From NCBI GenBank assembly GCA_040616305.1, contig CP159918.1, positions 1,922,001 through 1,986,000 of the forward strand: 64,000 bases of DNA. Direction: 5' to 3'. The notes under the pieces were generated by a model. It did no database searches. It had not been told where the DNA came from and saw only the letters and a list, made by a program, of their open reading frames with translations. Of the stretch, positions 9,405 through 17,574 are shown in pieces. Position 1 is the first letter of the stretch, and each line of letters begins with the position of its first letter. Source of the stretch: UBA1876 sp003446665. Its GTDB lineage: Bacteria; Synergistota; Synergistia; Synergistales; Thermovirgaceae. Both the position numbers and the translations under genes were made by a program.

Positions 9405-10175
9405 CTATCGACAAAAGGCCTTTTCGTTTTTCTCCCTTTCCCCGCCGACTTCGACGTCTTCGGTACAGGCAACGAGGTTGTAACGCCTGAAGGCCTTTGT
9501 TTCATACTGTTCTCGAAGGATGTGGCAAAGGATCCCGGGCAAGCGTCCCGCCATGAAAAAGGCTCGACCGGACTGGTACGGAAAACCCAAATCCGTGAGA
9601 AGGGCTCCACAAATTCCATCCACATTCAGGGATATGCCCTTTTCCCTCACCAAATGCTTCTCCATTGCCAGAACAATATCTACATTTTTGCCGGAAAAAC
9701 CAAGCGACCTGCGCAACTCGAGCAACGGCTCGACTCGGGGGTCACGATGATGAAGACGGTGTCCGAATCCCGGAATCCGCAACCCCTTCGAAAGGAAGGT
9801 CGCGACAAGATTTTCGACATCCTTTAGATTCAAATCAGTGTGTTCCTCCTGTAGGAACCTCATAACACCTTCGATCGCTCCTGCATGATGATCTCCGAAA
9901 GCAAGAAAACCGGTTGCTATCGCACACTGCAAAGGCACACCCGTAGAAGCTACAAGCCTTGCGGCTTGCGTGCTGGGAGGAGTTTCCCCATGATCGGCCA
10001 TCGACACCAGCACAGCCTCGAGCAACCGTCTTTCCACATGCGTAGGGATCCTCCCCTGTAGCAACCTGAACCATATGTCCGAAATCGAAGCCTTCTTTAT
10101 CCAGACCCCGATGGCCTCGCCGTCGAGGGATATGAAATCCTTTCCGACAACTGTGTGAAAGCCGCCTACCACCAT
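9405..10175 (-). CDS. Citryl-CoA lyase-like / citrate synthase-family protein
   Basis: Protein of 256 residues, shorter than citrate synthase (about 430) but normal for citryl-CoA lyases, which split citryl-CoA to acetyl-CoA and oxaloacetate. The segment SISDIWFRLLQGRIPTHVE is characteristic. Citrate-synthase catalytic positions are present: His in FGDHHAGAIEG, the GFGHRLHHRDPR motif and Asp in LNVDGICGALL. ATG 10175 lies inside the 3' end of a 59-codon frame (10166-10345), so translation is probably coupled. Downstream are symporter remnants, suggesting the gene once sat with a carboxylate importer. Citrate synthase-like condensation remains possible. Confidence 0.72.
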   Translation of the reverse strand: MVVGGFHTVVGKDFISLDGEAIGVWIKKASISDIWFRLLQGRIPTHVERRLLEAVLVSMADHGETPPSTQAARLVASTGVPLQCAIATGFLAFGDHHAGAIEGVMRFLQEEHTDLNLKDVENLVATFLSKGLRIPGFGHRLHHRDPRVEPLLELRRSLGFSGKNVDIVLAMEKHLVREKGISLNVDGICGALLTDLGFPYQSGRAFFMAGRLPGILCHILREQYETKAFRRYNLVACTEDVEVGGEREKNEKAFCR

Positions 10176-10345
10176 TCCCCGTCCCTCCCTATATGGCCGG
10201 GTTCGACTGCAGAGGCTGCGTTCGCTCCTTTCTCATCACCGCAAAGCCTGCGTTTACCCTCGGAGTCGACCTTCAATTTCAGATACAGCACATCACCTTC
10301 GGTAATGCTGATATTAAAGACGTTGTTTTCCCCGGTCGTCCTCAT
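10166..10345 (-). CDS. Small 59-residue ORF coupled to the citryl-CoA lyase-like gene
   Basis: ATG 10345 is preceded by a good GGAGAGGAG site, and the frame ends in a 10-base overlap with the next start. The product begins MRTTGENNVFNISITEGDVL and is hydrophilic, with no recognised domain. Two readings are possible: a genuine small subunit or leader peptide, or the displaced N-terminus of the lyase after a frameshift. It does not look like the N-terminus of citrate synthase or like citrate-lyase acyl carrier CitD, so a separate small gene is slightly preferred. Confidence 0.45.
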   Translation of the reverse strand: MRTTGENNVFNISITEGDVLYLKLKVDSEGKRRLCGDEKGANAASAVEPGHIGRDGEWW

Positions 10346-10752
10346 CGGGTAATCCTCTCCTCTCCACGGCCTTTTTAGTCCGGCCCTCTAACCTTTTGAA
10401 AATACCGGACTGGCATCGGCCGAATTCATATTTGGCCAGAATTGTAACAACATAGCCAGATTGGGTCAAGCCATTAGTGAAAAGATATAATACTGGTACG
10501 TACCACGCAACGCGCCGAAAGTTTTTCTGCGCCTATTGAGCGAAATTTCCGGGAATGGCGCGGGTGCGTTGGGGATATCCTCCATCCGGTACATGGGTTT
10601 CACCTTATTTCCCGGCTGAATGTTTCACTATATAGATTCTCTCACCCAAGGCCCCTGCGCAAGGGGAAACGACCTGAGCACGGTATTCGGATTGCGGCCC
10701 GGGCCATGCTGAAACAAGTGTAATTAATCCTTCGGCCTGGGCCGCATTTTAC
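10346..10752. other. Gene-free stretch with a long inverted repeat
   Basis: No convincing gene is present. A TATAAT hexamer lies at about 10486 on the plus strand but no plus-strand gene follows. A 12-bp inverted repeat (10694-10705 with 10734-10745, one G-T pair) lies just after the tautomerase stop. It may act as its terminator or processing hairpin, although there is no U-run on the minus strand. Confidence 0.35.
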
Positions 10753-10944
10753 CTACTTGTGCATTTCAGTCGCCGGCTTGCCCCCTATTACCCAGTTTTC
10801 CTTGGGCGACTCTTCGATCTTTACCGTGACAGCTTCCACGGGGCAGCCGACTTTTTCGACCACCACGTCCGTTATGGCCTTGGCCAGTTCTATGTTCGAG
10901 TCGTTGCTTCTGCCGGCCCAGAGTTCGATTCGCACTATCGGCAT
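10753..10944 (-). CDS. 4-oxalocrotonate tautomerase-like protein
   Basis: A 63-residue protein, the usual size of 4-OT subunits, starting MPIVRIELWAGRS so that Pro is the N-terminal residue after Met removal, the catalytic base of the family. A conserved helix (LAKAITDVVVEKVGCP) and the strand VTVKIEE follow. Arg is present near position 12, but the usual Arg39 region reads PVEAVTVKIEE. AGGAGGTGAG precedes the start. The gene is divergent from glnA with about 106 bases between them. The physiological substrate is unknown; such genes are common in anaerobes without aromatic degradation. Confidence 0.88.
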   Translation of the reverse strand: MPIVRIELWAGRSNDSNIELAKAITDVVVEKVGCPVEAVTVKIEESPKENWVIGGKPATEMHK

Positions 10945-11050
10945 GGTAATCTCACCTCCTTTCTTACAATAGCAGAACAGACCTTTCTTTCCTTTCTTTG
11001 CTGATACAATTCTGAAGGAAAACTTTTTATTTTGGAAAGGGGCGGAAGGC

Positions 11051-12481
11051 ATGTTTTCGAATCTTAACGATCTTTTACGGTATTGCGAAAAGGAATGCGT
11101 CGAATTCATCAATTTCAAGGTGGTCGACAGGGCCGGGAGATGGCACCAGCTTTCTATTCCGGCGGCACGTTTCAATGAAGAGACGCTCTCCGAGGGGATC
11201 GGTTTCGACGGTTCCAGCTACGGTTTCCTTACGGTCGAAAAATCCGATATGGTATTCAGGCCCGATTTGTCCACGGCTTTTTTGGACCCTTTCTCGGAAC
11301 AAAAAACCCTCGTGATGATTGCCAATATCTACCGGATCGAGGGCAGCGAACGAATCCGTTTCGAGGACGACCCCAGGTTCGTAGCACAAAAGACGGAGCG
11401 GGTATTGGCGGAAAAAGGAATAGCCGACCAGGTTTTTTTAGGACCGGAGTTCGAATTCTATGTCCTTGACAAGATAGCCTTCCGAAACGAAATAAATCAC
11501 ATGGAAGTCTATATCGATTCGGCCCAGGCGGAGTGGAATTCTGGGCTCAAGGATGGCTGTTCAGGCCTGACCGTCCCCGCAGGCGGGGGGTATCACCTTG
11601 ACATTCCCTTCGACACCAGCTGTGGCCTGAGAAACGAGGCAGTCAGATTGCTTGAAACACTTGGCGTTCCCGTAAAGTATCATCATTCCGAAAATGGCGG
11701 ACCCGGACAGGTCGAGATAGAGGTAAACTTCGCGACGCTGCTTTGCATGGCCGACGGCACCCAGAAACTAAAATATGTAGTTCGCAACGAAGCAATACGC
11801 CAGGGGAAAACGGTCACCTTTATGCCAAAGCCTTTCGCCCGCGAGGCTGGCAGTTCCATGCACGTCCATCTTTACATGATGAAAGGGGGCGAACCCGTTT
11901 TTTACGACGAAAAAGGGTATTCCGGACTCAGCCAGACGGCCCTGCATGCAATCGGCGGAATACTGCAACATACTGCCGCCCTTATGGCCTTTACCAACCC
12001 GAGCACCAATTCATACAAACGCCTCGTACCCGGCTACGAGGCCCCGGTAAACATCTGCTTCGGCACGGCCAACCGCAGCGCCGTCATACGAATTCCCGCC
12101 TACGCAACCCGGCCAGAGCAGAAACGTTTCGAGCTTCGCTCCCCAGATGGAACAGCCAACCCTTATTTCGCCTTTTCCGCCATCGTTTTGGCTGCCATGG
12201 ACGGAATCATAAACGAAACGGACCCAAATGCGCACGGCTTTGGCCCCATTGACAAGGACCTCTACACCATGAGCTACGATGAAAAAGCGGGAATCAAAGC
12301 GCTTCCGGCAAACCTCGCCGAGGCTGCCCAAGCTCTTGAGGAAGACCACGAATTCCTCACCAAAGACGGCGTTTTCACGGAAAACCTTATAAAAAACCAG
12401 ATCCAGTCCGTTTTGAAGGACCATTATGAGGTCAACAGCCTCCCCCACCCTGAGGAATTCAGGAAGTACTACCATATATGA
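11051..12481 (+). CDS. glnA: Glutamine synthetase type I
   Basis: Cytoplasmic enzyme of 476 residues making glutamine from glutamate, ammonia and ATP. Family motifs are GFDGSSYGF, LGPEFEFYVLD (metal Glu), the AGSSMHVH ATP-site region, NPSTNSYKRLVPGYEAPV and NRSAVIRIP, and RFELRSPDGTANPYFAF. The Tyr in DKDLYTMSYDE is at about the place of the adenylylation Tyr in the beta subtype, but no adenylyltransferase gene is in the window, so such control is unproven. ATG 11051 has GGAAGG upstream. It is monocistronic, with a hairpin downstream. Confidence 0.97.
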   Translation: MFSNLNDLLRYCEKECVEFINFKVVDRAGRWHQLSIPAARFNEETLSEGIGFDGSSYGFLTVEKSDMVFRPDLSTAFLDPFSEQKTLVMIANIYRIEGSERIRFEDDPRFVAQKTERVLAEKGIADQVFLGPEFEFYVLDKIAFRNEINHMEVYIDSAQAEWNSGLKDGCSGLTVPAGGGYHLDIPFDTSCGLRNEAVRLLETLGVPVKYHHSENGGPGQVEIEVNFATLLCMADGTQKLKYVVRNEAIRQGKTVTFMPKPFAREAGSSMHVHLYMMKGGEPVFYDEKGYSGLSQTALHAIGGILQHTAALMAFTNPSTNSYKRLVPGYEAPVNICFGTANRSAVIRIPAYATRPEQKRFELRSPDGTANPYFAFSAIVLAAMDGIINETDPNAHGFGPIDKDLYTMSYDEKAGIKALPANLAEAAQALEEDHEFLTKDGVFTENLIKNQIQSVLKDHYEVNSLPHPEEFRKYYHI

Positions 12482-12489
12482 AACAAAAG

Positions 12490-12519
12490 CGGGAGGTCGT
12501 TTGATCTCCCGCCTTCTTC
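12490..12519 (+). terminator. Terminator after glnA
   Basis: A 10-bp stem (12490-12499 with 12504-12513, one G-T pair) with a GTTT loop runs into CTTCTTCC. The T-run is weak. Confidence 0.6.
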
Positions 12520-12863
12520 CATCAAGCACATGCTTTCGTGTATACACATACTGCTTGCCACTTGAACCCGCTTAGGGTAAAATACATATGTTCGCACGTC
12601 TGCCCTTTCAAGTCCGAACCCGGCAACTTTGTGAAACCCAAAAGATTTACCTGGTTTTTCGGCTCCATCCCAAGGCTCTACCCTTTAATCGGTCAAAATG
12701 TTGGGCACTGGTTTCAAATTCTGTCAGGCAATGTAAGGCTTTCGGCCTTTTATTGGTATACGTGACTTTTCCAGTAATTTAAAGAGTTGGTTCATCAAGC
12801 GCGACAGGAGTGATGTTCAGAGTAAAGAATGAAACCGGATCACATTGATCAAGTAAATGTTCC

Positions 12864-12992
12864 ACAGTGAACGCTGAATTCCTCAGGAAGCGGGGGACCC
12901 GATTAACAGGGGTGAATCCTCAAATTTGCAGGTAGGGTCAGCCTCTTTCGACCCGAACCCGTCAGCTAACCCCGTAAGCGTGGAAAGAGGAA
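12864..12992 (+). ncRNA. Cyclic-di-AMP riboswitch (ydaO/yuaA type)
   Basis: The conserved blocks of the ydaO aptamer occur in order: AGCGGGGGACCC near 12889-12900, CAGGGGTGAATCC near 12907-12919, GGTAGGGTCAGCC, then the hallmark CGAACCCGTCAGCTAACCCC followed by CGTAAGCG (12952-12980). ACGCT (12871-12875) pairs with AGCGT (12977-12981) to close P1, and CCTCTTTC with GGAAAGAGG forms another helix. It lies about 165 bases before the GNAT gene on the same strand. Known members sense c-di-AMP and usually turn expression off when ligand is high. Confidence 0.93.
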
Positions 12993-13118
12993 AGATTGCA
13001 ATCCCGCCCAAAGACAAAACCATCTTGTCTGGTGATGGTAATATTTGGATTGTGCTCGAAGAAAATCCTCCCCTTTCCCAAGAAGCGAAACGGACCAATA
13101 CACTGGTCATCGCTTCGG

Positions 13119-13149
13119 CCCCCCTTCCTGAGATTCAAGAGAAGGAGGG
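13119..13149 (+). promoter_or_regulatory. Hairpin sequestering the Shine-Dalgarno of the riboswitch-controlled gene
   Basis: CCCCCCTTC (13119-13127) can pair, with one mismatch, with GAAGGAGGG (13141-13149), which is the ribosome-binding site of the GNAT gene. A second hairpin just upstream (GAAGCGA near 13083 with TCGCTTC near 13110, extended by GACCA/TGGTC) abuts it and could be the alternative partner. This suggests translational control, but the switch mechanism is inferred. Confidence 0.5.
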
Positions 13150-13156
13150 AATGCGC

Positions 13157-13804
13157 ATGGAAAGGATCCTTTCACCCATTAAAAATGAAAAAACCTCAAG
13201 GAAGATCCATCCTCTTCCCATAATACAACACGACCAGATATTCGTACGGAAAGCAACAATGGGTGATCTCGAACAAATTTACAAGGTCGCCTGCTCGGTA
13301 GGCAAAAACCGGAAAGATTCCTACCATGGTTTTTTGATCGATGACTACGCTTCTGATCCCGAATATTACAAGGCACTGTTCAGGCAGGCCATTTCCCTGC
13401 TCGATCATTTTTACGTCGCGGAAAAGGGAAAGGAAGTGCTTGGATTCCTCATGGCTTACACTAAGCGGCAGTGGCTGGCAAAAAATCCGAACTGGCTGGA
13501 TGAAATAGTGTGGCACCCCCTGTTCGACAGAAAGAAGACCGAAAACTTCATCCTGGTTGACAAAACGGCCATCAGGGCGGATCTCACCAGTCAAGGCATA
13601 GGAAGCAGGCTGTACATGAGACTTGTCAGGGACGCAAGATCCCGTGGAGTTCTCGATATATTCGGGGAAACCGTAGTCGACCCGATTCCTAATTTCGCGT
13701 CGCTGGCCTTCAGACGGAAACAGCACTACACTCTGGCCGGCGTGCACTACGAGGAATACGGAGGCAGAATCGTCACCGACCTCGTGTATCACAAGTCAGT
13801 ATAG
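13157..13804 (+). CDS. GNAT-family N-acetyltransferase under c-di-AMP riboswitch control
   Basis: A 215-residue protein with a GNAT fold at about residues 40-205. It opens with a beta-strand and helix (IFVRKATMGDLEQIYKVACS). The acetyl-CoA loop region reads TSQGIGSRLYMRLVRDARSR, which fits the Q/RxxGxG/A motif as SQGIGS. The C-terminal strand ends IVTDLVYHKS. ATG 13157 is chosen because GGAGG lies 8 bases upstream; ATG 13151 is too close. The acceptor is unknown. Its 5' leader carries the riboswitch, which ties it to c-di-AMP, and therefore probably to envelope or osmotic physiology. Confidence 0.8.
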   Translation: MERILSPIKNEKTSRKIHPLPIIQHDQIFVRKATMGDLEQIYKVACSVGKNRKDSYHGFLIDDYASDPEYYKALFRQAISLLDHFYVAEKGKEVLGFLMAYTKRQWLAKNPNWLDEIVWHPLFDRKKTENFILVDKTAIRADLTSQGIGSRLYMRLVRDARSRGVLDIFGETVVDPIPNFASLAFRRKQHYTLAGVHYEEYGGRIVTDLVYHKSV

Positions 13805-13893
13805 GCTTGAAACACAAATCATTCTGCTAAAAGAAACCGGGGAGGGCCTTTACGACCCCCCCTCATTTTTAACTTAAACCTTCCCTTTAAAGT

Positions 13894-13926
13894 TTGACAC
13901 AGTCATAGGCTTATTTTACGTAAAAT
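13894..13926 (+). promoter_or_regulatory. arsR promoter with palindromic operator
   Basis: TTGACA at 13894-13899 is followed by the perfect 14-base palindrome ATTTTACGTAAAAT (13913-13926), placed where the -10 element should be, about 45 bases before the arsR start. Autorepression by the ArsR protein is the natural inference. Confidence 0.5.
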
Positions 13927-13969
13927 GATAAAGTACTTGCGCAAATACTTTTTTAAATGGAAGGTACAA

Positions 13970-14320
13970 ATGATCGACCCTGCAAAGGCGGCGAAAATAT
14001 TCAAGATCCTGTCTGTCGATACCAGGATCCACATACTTTTTCTCCTCCGGGAGAAGCCTCTCTGTGTCAATGCCTTGGCTCGCTTTTTGGGAATCTCGCC
14101 GGCGGCGGTCTCGCAACACCTGAGGATCATGCGTGAATCGGGCATCGTAATTCCTGAAAAACGCGGATACTTCGTGCATTACCGGATCGATGAGAATATG
14201 CTCCACCACTGGAAGGCCGTCTCTCAAAGCATTCTCGGCGCTGACGAGGCCCACGCAGTGGCAGGTGTTGATTTTACCATCTTTCAAAAGAGCGTACCAA
14301 CCGGGCGCAGGAACTTTTGA
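13970..14320 (+). CDS. ArsR-family transcriptional regulator, C-terminus joined to ABC remnant
   Basis: A protein of about 116 residues with an ArsR winged helix-turn-helix at residues about 5-80: AAKIFKILSVDTRIHILFLL, then LCVNALARFLGISPAAVSQH (recognition helix) and the wing EKRGYFVHYRIDE. No metal-binding Cys pair is evident. ATG 13970 is preferred to ATG 13925, which has no ribosome-binding site and lies within the operator. The last codons (after about VDFTIFQK) run out of frame into the ABC ATPase remnant, so the original end is probably lost. It likely controlled the downstream ABC exporter. Confidence 0.8.
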   Translation: MIDPAKAAKIFKILSVDTRIHILFLLREKPLCVNALARFLGISPAAVSQHLRIMRESGIVIPEKRGYFVHYRIDENMLHHWKAVSQSILGADEAHAVAGVDFTIFQKSVPTGRRNF

Positions 14321-14688
14321 GCACCTTTGGCCTGGCAGATGCGGCGCACAGGAAGTTCGCCACCTACTCGAAGGGGATGAAACGCAAGCTCACCATCGCC
14401 GCAGGCATCGCCCACAGGCCGCAGATCCTCTTTCTGGACGAACCCACGACAGGGATCGACGTGGCGAGCGCACTCGATTTCAGCATGCCTCAGGAGGGCG
14501 TGATCCGGGCCGAGTCGACAGAAGCGGTTCAGGTCGGGCCGGTTATCCGGCTCCTTGATGACTGCGGGGCCCAAGTCTACGAAGCCCGGAGGATACGGCC
14601 CTCCCTTGAGGATGTTTTCGTCAGGATCACCGGTATCGAAGCCGACGCGATGCAAAAAGAGAAAGAACCGAGGGAAAAAGAGGAATGA
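14290..14688 (+). pseudogene. ABC-2 transporter ATP-binding protein, two blocks deleted
   Basis: The surviving frame starts inside the helical domain (ERTNRAQELLSTFGLADAAH) and keeps the signature segment YSKGMKRKLTIAAG and Walker B ILFLDEPTTGIDVASA. Walker A and the whole first half, about 120 residues, are missing. After DVASA it jumps to ALDFSMPQEGVIRAEST and the usual C-terminal tail ending SLEDVFVRITG, so the H-loop region (normally TTHYIEEAE) is also gone. There is no start codon with a ribosome-binding site. It cannot bind ATP. It overlaps the permease start by 4 bases, the normal operon junction. Confidence 0.85.
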
Positions 14689-15455
14689 ACGTCTTTATTG
14701 CCTTCTGGAACATCCTGGCCAAGGACATGAAAACCTACTACCTGAAGCCGCCGAATATCAGCTGGGGGCTGATCTTCCCCCTGGCCTGGACGGGAATGTT
14801 CTTCATCCGTTCGGGAAGCGGACTTGGGAGTATACCCTCCCTGCTCCCCGGCGTGGTCGCCGTTTCCGTCCTCTTCGGGACCACCTCGATGCTGGCGGTG
14901 ACGGTTACATTCGAAAAAAAAAGCCGCTCCTTCGAACGGCTCCTTCTCGCACCCATCTCCCTGGAAACATTGATGCTCGCCAAAACCGGTGGCGCAATAT
15001 TCTTCGGGATGGCTAACGCTCTAGTTCCAGTCATTATGGCCTCTTTCTTAGCAGACCTCTCCTCTGTCCTTTGGGCGGCTTTCTTTCCGGCTGTTTTCCT
15101 GATAGCGGTTGCTTCCACATTTTTGGGCCTTTTCATCGCCGTGGCCGTGAGCGAGGTCTTCGAGGCTCAGACGTTCTCGAACTTTTTCCGTTTTCCCATG
15201 ATCTTTCTCTGCGGGCTCTTCTTTCCCATTGAGAAGCTGCCGGTATTCCTACGCCCCCTTTCCTATGCACTCCCTCTCACATACGGGGCGGACATTCTTC
15301 ACGGTGCCGTCCTCGGCGCTCACCGCATGCCCTTTATCATCGACTTCTCGATCCTGTGTGTCCTCTGTGTCGGATTGTTCACGGCAAGTCTGTATAACGT
15401 TAGACGTCGGATGGATTCTTTGATTGGGAAAACTTTCCGGCGAACCGGCTTTTAA
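14685..15455 (+). CDS. ABC-2 type transporter permease
   Basis: A 256-residue integral membrane protein with six helices, the permease partner of the decayed ATPase upstream. The ABC-2 pattern is clear: an N-terminal cytoplasmic helix, then LLPGVVAVSVLFGTTSMLAV, EKKSRSFERLLLAPISLETL, and the late motif FFRFPMIFLCGLFFPIEKLP followed by PLSYALPLTYGADILHGAVL. It appears intact, but without a working ATPase in this operon it must borrow one or be unused. The substrate is unknown; drug or lipid export is usual for this subgroup. Confidence 0.85.
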   Translation: MNVFIAFWNILAKDMKTYYLKPPNISWGLIFPLAWTGMFFIRSGSGLGSIPSLLPGVVAVSVLFGTTSMLAVTVTFEKKSRSFERLLLAPISLETLMLAKTGGAIFFGMANALVPVIMASFLADLSSVLWAAFFPAVFLIAVASTFLGLFIAVAVSEVFEAQTFSNFFRFPMIFLCGLFFPIEKLPVFLRPLSYALPLTYGADILHGAVLGAHRMPFIIDFSILCVLCVGLFTASLYNVRRRMDSLIGKTFRRTGF

Positions 15456-15462
15456 GAAGAAA

Positions 15463-15500
15463 ATGCCTGAGGTTTTTCCTAAAGCCCCAGGCATCTGCTT
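15463..15500. terminator. Bidirectional hairpin between the ABC permease and hutU
   Basis: ATGCCTG (15463-15469) pairs with CAGGCAT (15488-15494), extended by a GG/CC pair. It sits between convergent genes 15455 and 15510. Confidence 0.6.
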
Positions 15501-15509
15501 TATCCTCTG

Positions 15510-17543
15510 CTAATTCTGTTCCCAAGCCTTTGCTACGGTTTTTGATATCAACCCGTCGTCTGGAATATAGGGCAACGTTATGTGATAGTCTCCAGGATAT
15601 TTCGTGTTGATCTCCCGGCTCACTTCCTCGGCGTTTTCACAACGGGCCCAGGCTCTACGTGCTACACCGCCCAGGGCGTCCCACATCATCGCTGATTTCA
15701 GGATCTCGTCGGTCCTTTCCGAGCCGTCCAGAAGCATGCCGAACCCTCCGTTGATGGCCTTGCCGATACCTACTCCGCCGCCGTTGTGAAGCGCGCAAAG
15801 CGTCATGCCCCTGGCAGCGTTCCCGGCAAAGCACTGGGTAGCCATGTCGGCGCAGATGTTGCTCCCGTCCTTGATGTTTGCCGTCTCGCGGTAAGGCGAA
15901 TCCGTGCCTCCCGTGTCGTGGTGGTCGCGTCCCATCATCACGGGGCCGATCTCGCCGTTTCTCACCATTTCGTTGAACTTCAGGGCTATCTTGAGGCGCC
16001 CCTCGGCGTCCTGGTACAGGATCCTGGCCTGGGTTCCCACGACAAGCCTGTTTTTCTCGGCGTCGCGAATCCAGACCCAGTTGTCGTAGTCCTGCCCCCT
16101 GCGGTTACGGTCGATGCATTCCATAGCCGCCTTGTCGGTCTTTCTGAGGTCTTCTGGATCGCCACTCAGGCATACCCACCTGAAGGGGCCATAGCCGTAG
16201 TCGAAAAGCAGGGGGCCCATGATATCTTCGACGTAGGAGGGCCAGATGAACCCTTCGTGGGTATCTTTGCCGTTTTTGGCTATCTCCTTTACCCCGGCTT
16301 CAAAGACGGCGCTCATGAATGAATTGCCGTAGTCGAAGAAATAGGTTCCTCTATCCACCAGGGTCTTGATGAGCTCATAATGCTTCCTGAGCGACTCGTC
16401 CACGCGGCGCCGGAACTCTTTCGGGTTTTCCTTTAGCATGCACGTACGTTCCTCGAAGGTAAGCCCCACTGGGCAGTAGCCGCCTTCATAAGCGGCGTGG
16501 CAAGATGTCTGGTCCGAAAGCAGGGGAATCTCTTCATTGTTGTCCACGGCATACTGCAGAAGGTCCACGATATTGCCGTGATAGGCTATCGAAAGGGGCT
16601 CTTTTTTCTCGAGGGCTTCCTTAGCTATAGCGAAAGCTTCCTCGCAGCTTTCAGCCACCTTGCTAACCCAGCCCTGGCTGCGGCGCGTCTCGATCCTTGA
16701 TTCATCCACTTCGGCGATAATCCCCACGCCGCCGGCTATTTCCGTCGCCTTGGCCTGGGCCCCGCTCATACCACCGAGCCCCGACGAAACGAAGAGGATC
16801 CCGGCCAGGTTCCCCTTGGGCGCCACACCAAGTCGCTGCCTGGCGGCGTTGAGCAAGGTATTGAAAGTGCCATGTACGATGCCCTGGGGGCCTATGTACA
16901 TCCAGCCGCCGGCGGTCATCTGTCCGTAGTTGGTAACGCCCAGCTGCATGCCGCGGTGCCATTCATCCTGGTTGTCGAAAATTCCGACCAAGAGCCCGTT
17001 GGTGATTATTACTCTCGGGGCTTCAGGACGGGACTTGAAGAGTCCCAGCGGATGTCCGCTTTCGACGACGAGCGTCGTATCCTCCGTCAATTCCTCCAGG
17101 TACTTTTTGATCAGCCTGTACTGCAGCCAGTTTTGGCAAACCTGTCCAGTCTCTCCGTAGGTCACGAGTTCATAGGGATAAAGAGCAACCTCGAAGTCGA
17201 GGTTGTTGTCGATCATAACCTGGAATGCCTTGCCTGCGAGGCATTTCCCCTTATACTCGTGTATTGGTTTGCCGTAAATTCTTCCCTCGGGCCGGTACCT
17301 GTAGGCGTAAATTCTGCCCATGGTCCTGAGCTCCTCCATGAACTCGGGAGCAAGTTTTTCGTGGAGTTTCTCCGGCACGTACCTCAGGGCGTTTTTAAGA
17401 GCCAGCTCGGTTTCCTTTTTGTTTAGCGTCCATCCTCTGTTCGGCGCCCTGCGGATGCCTTTCACGAATTCCGGATATTCCGGTAGTTCCGCGTCAAGTT
17501 TTATGGTCATGGCCATGTCATTAAGCGTATTCTTTTCCAACAT
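15510..17543 (-). CDS. hutU: Urocanate hydratase
   Basis: Cytoplasmic NAD-dependent enzyme of 677 residues converting urocanate to imidazolonepropionate, the second step of histidine breakdown. Size and sequence match the longer urocanase type. Visible signatures are GLGGMSGAQAKATEIAG (nucleotide fold), YHGNIVDLLQYAVDNNEE, DQTSCHAAYEGGYCPVGL and GGVGIGKAINGGFGM. ATG 17543 follows AAGGAGGG; an upstream in-frame ATG lies at 17573 but lacks spacing. It is the last gene of the iclR-ftcD-hutI-fchA-hutU operon. Histidine ammonia-lyase (hutH), which makes its substrate, is not in the window. Confidence 0.97.
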   Translation of the reverse strand: MLEKNTLNDMAMTIKLDAELPEYPEFVKGIRRAPNRGWTLNKKETELALKNALRYVPEKLHEKLAPEFMEELRTMGRIYAYRYRPEGRIYGKPIHEYKGKCLAGKAFQVMIDNNLDFEVALYPYELVTYGETGQVCQNWLQYRLIKKYLEELTEDTTLVVESGHPLGLFKSRPEAPRVIITNGLLVGIFDNQDEWHRGMQLGVTNYGQMTAGGWMYIGPQGIVHGTFNTLLNAARQRLGVAPKGNLAGILFVSSGLGGMSGAQAKATEIAGGVGIIAEVDESRIETRRSQGWVSKVAESCEEAFAIAKEALEKKEPLSIAYHGNIVDLLQYAVDNNEEIPLLSDQTSCHAAYEGGYCPVGLTFEERTCMLKENPKEFRRRVDESLRKHYELIKTLVDRGTYFFDYGNSFMSAVFEAGVKEIAKNGKDTHEGFIWPSYVEDIMGPLLFDYGYGPFRWVCLSGDPEDLRKTDKAAMECIDRNRRGQDYDNWVWIRDAEKNRLVVGTQARILYQDAEGRLKIALKFNEMVRNGEIGPVMMGRDHHDTGGTDSPYRETANIKDGSNICADMATQCFAGNAARGMTLCALHNGGGVGIGKAINGGFGMLLDGSERTDEILKSAMMWDALGGVARRAWARCENAEEVSREINTKYPGDYHITLPYIPDDGLISKTVAKAWEQN

Positions 17544-17574
17544 ACCTGAACCCTCCTTATTTATGTGAGCCACT

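Noticed and set aside
10620..10750. Possible tRNA or riboswitch in the gap near the tautomerase gene
   Set aside because: There is an inverted repeat but no cloverleaf, anticodon arm or known aptamer core.
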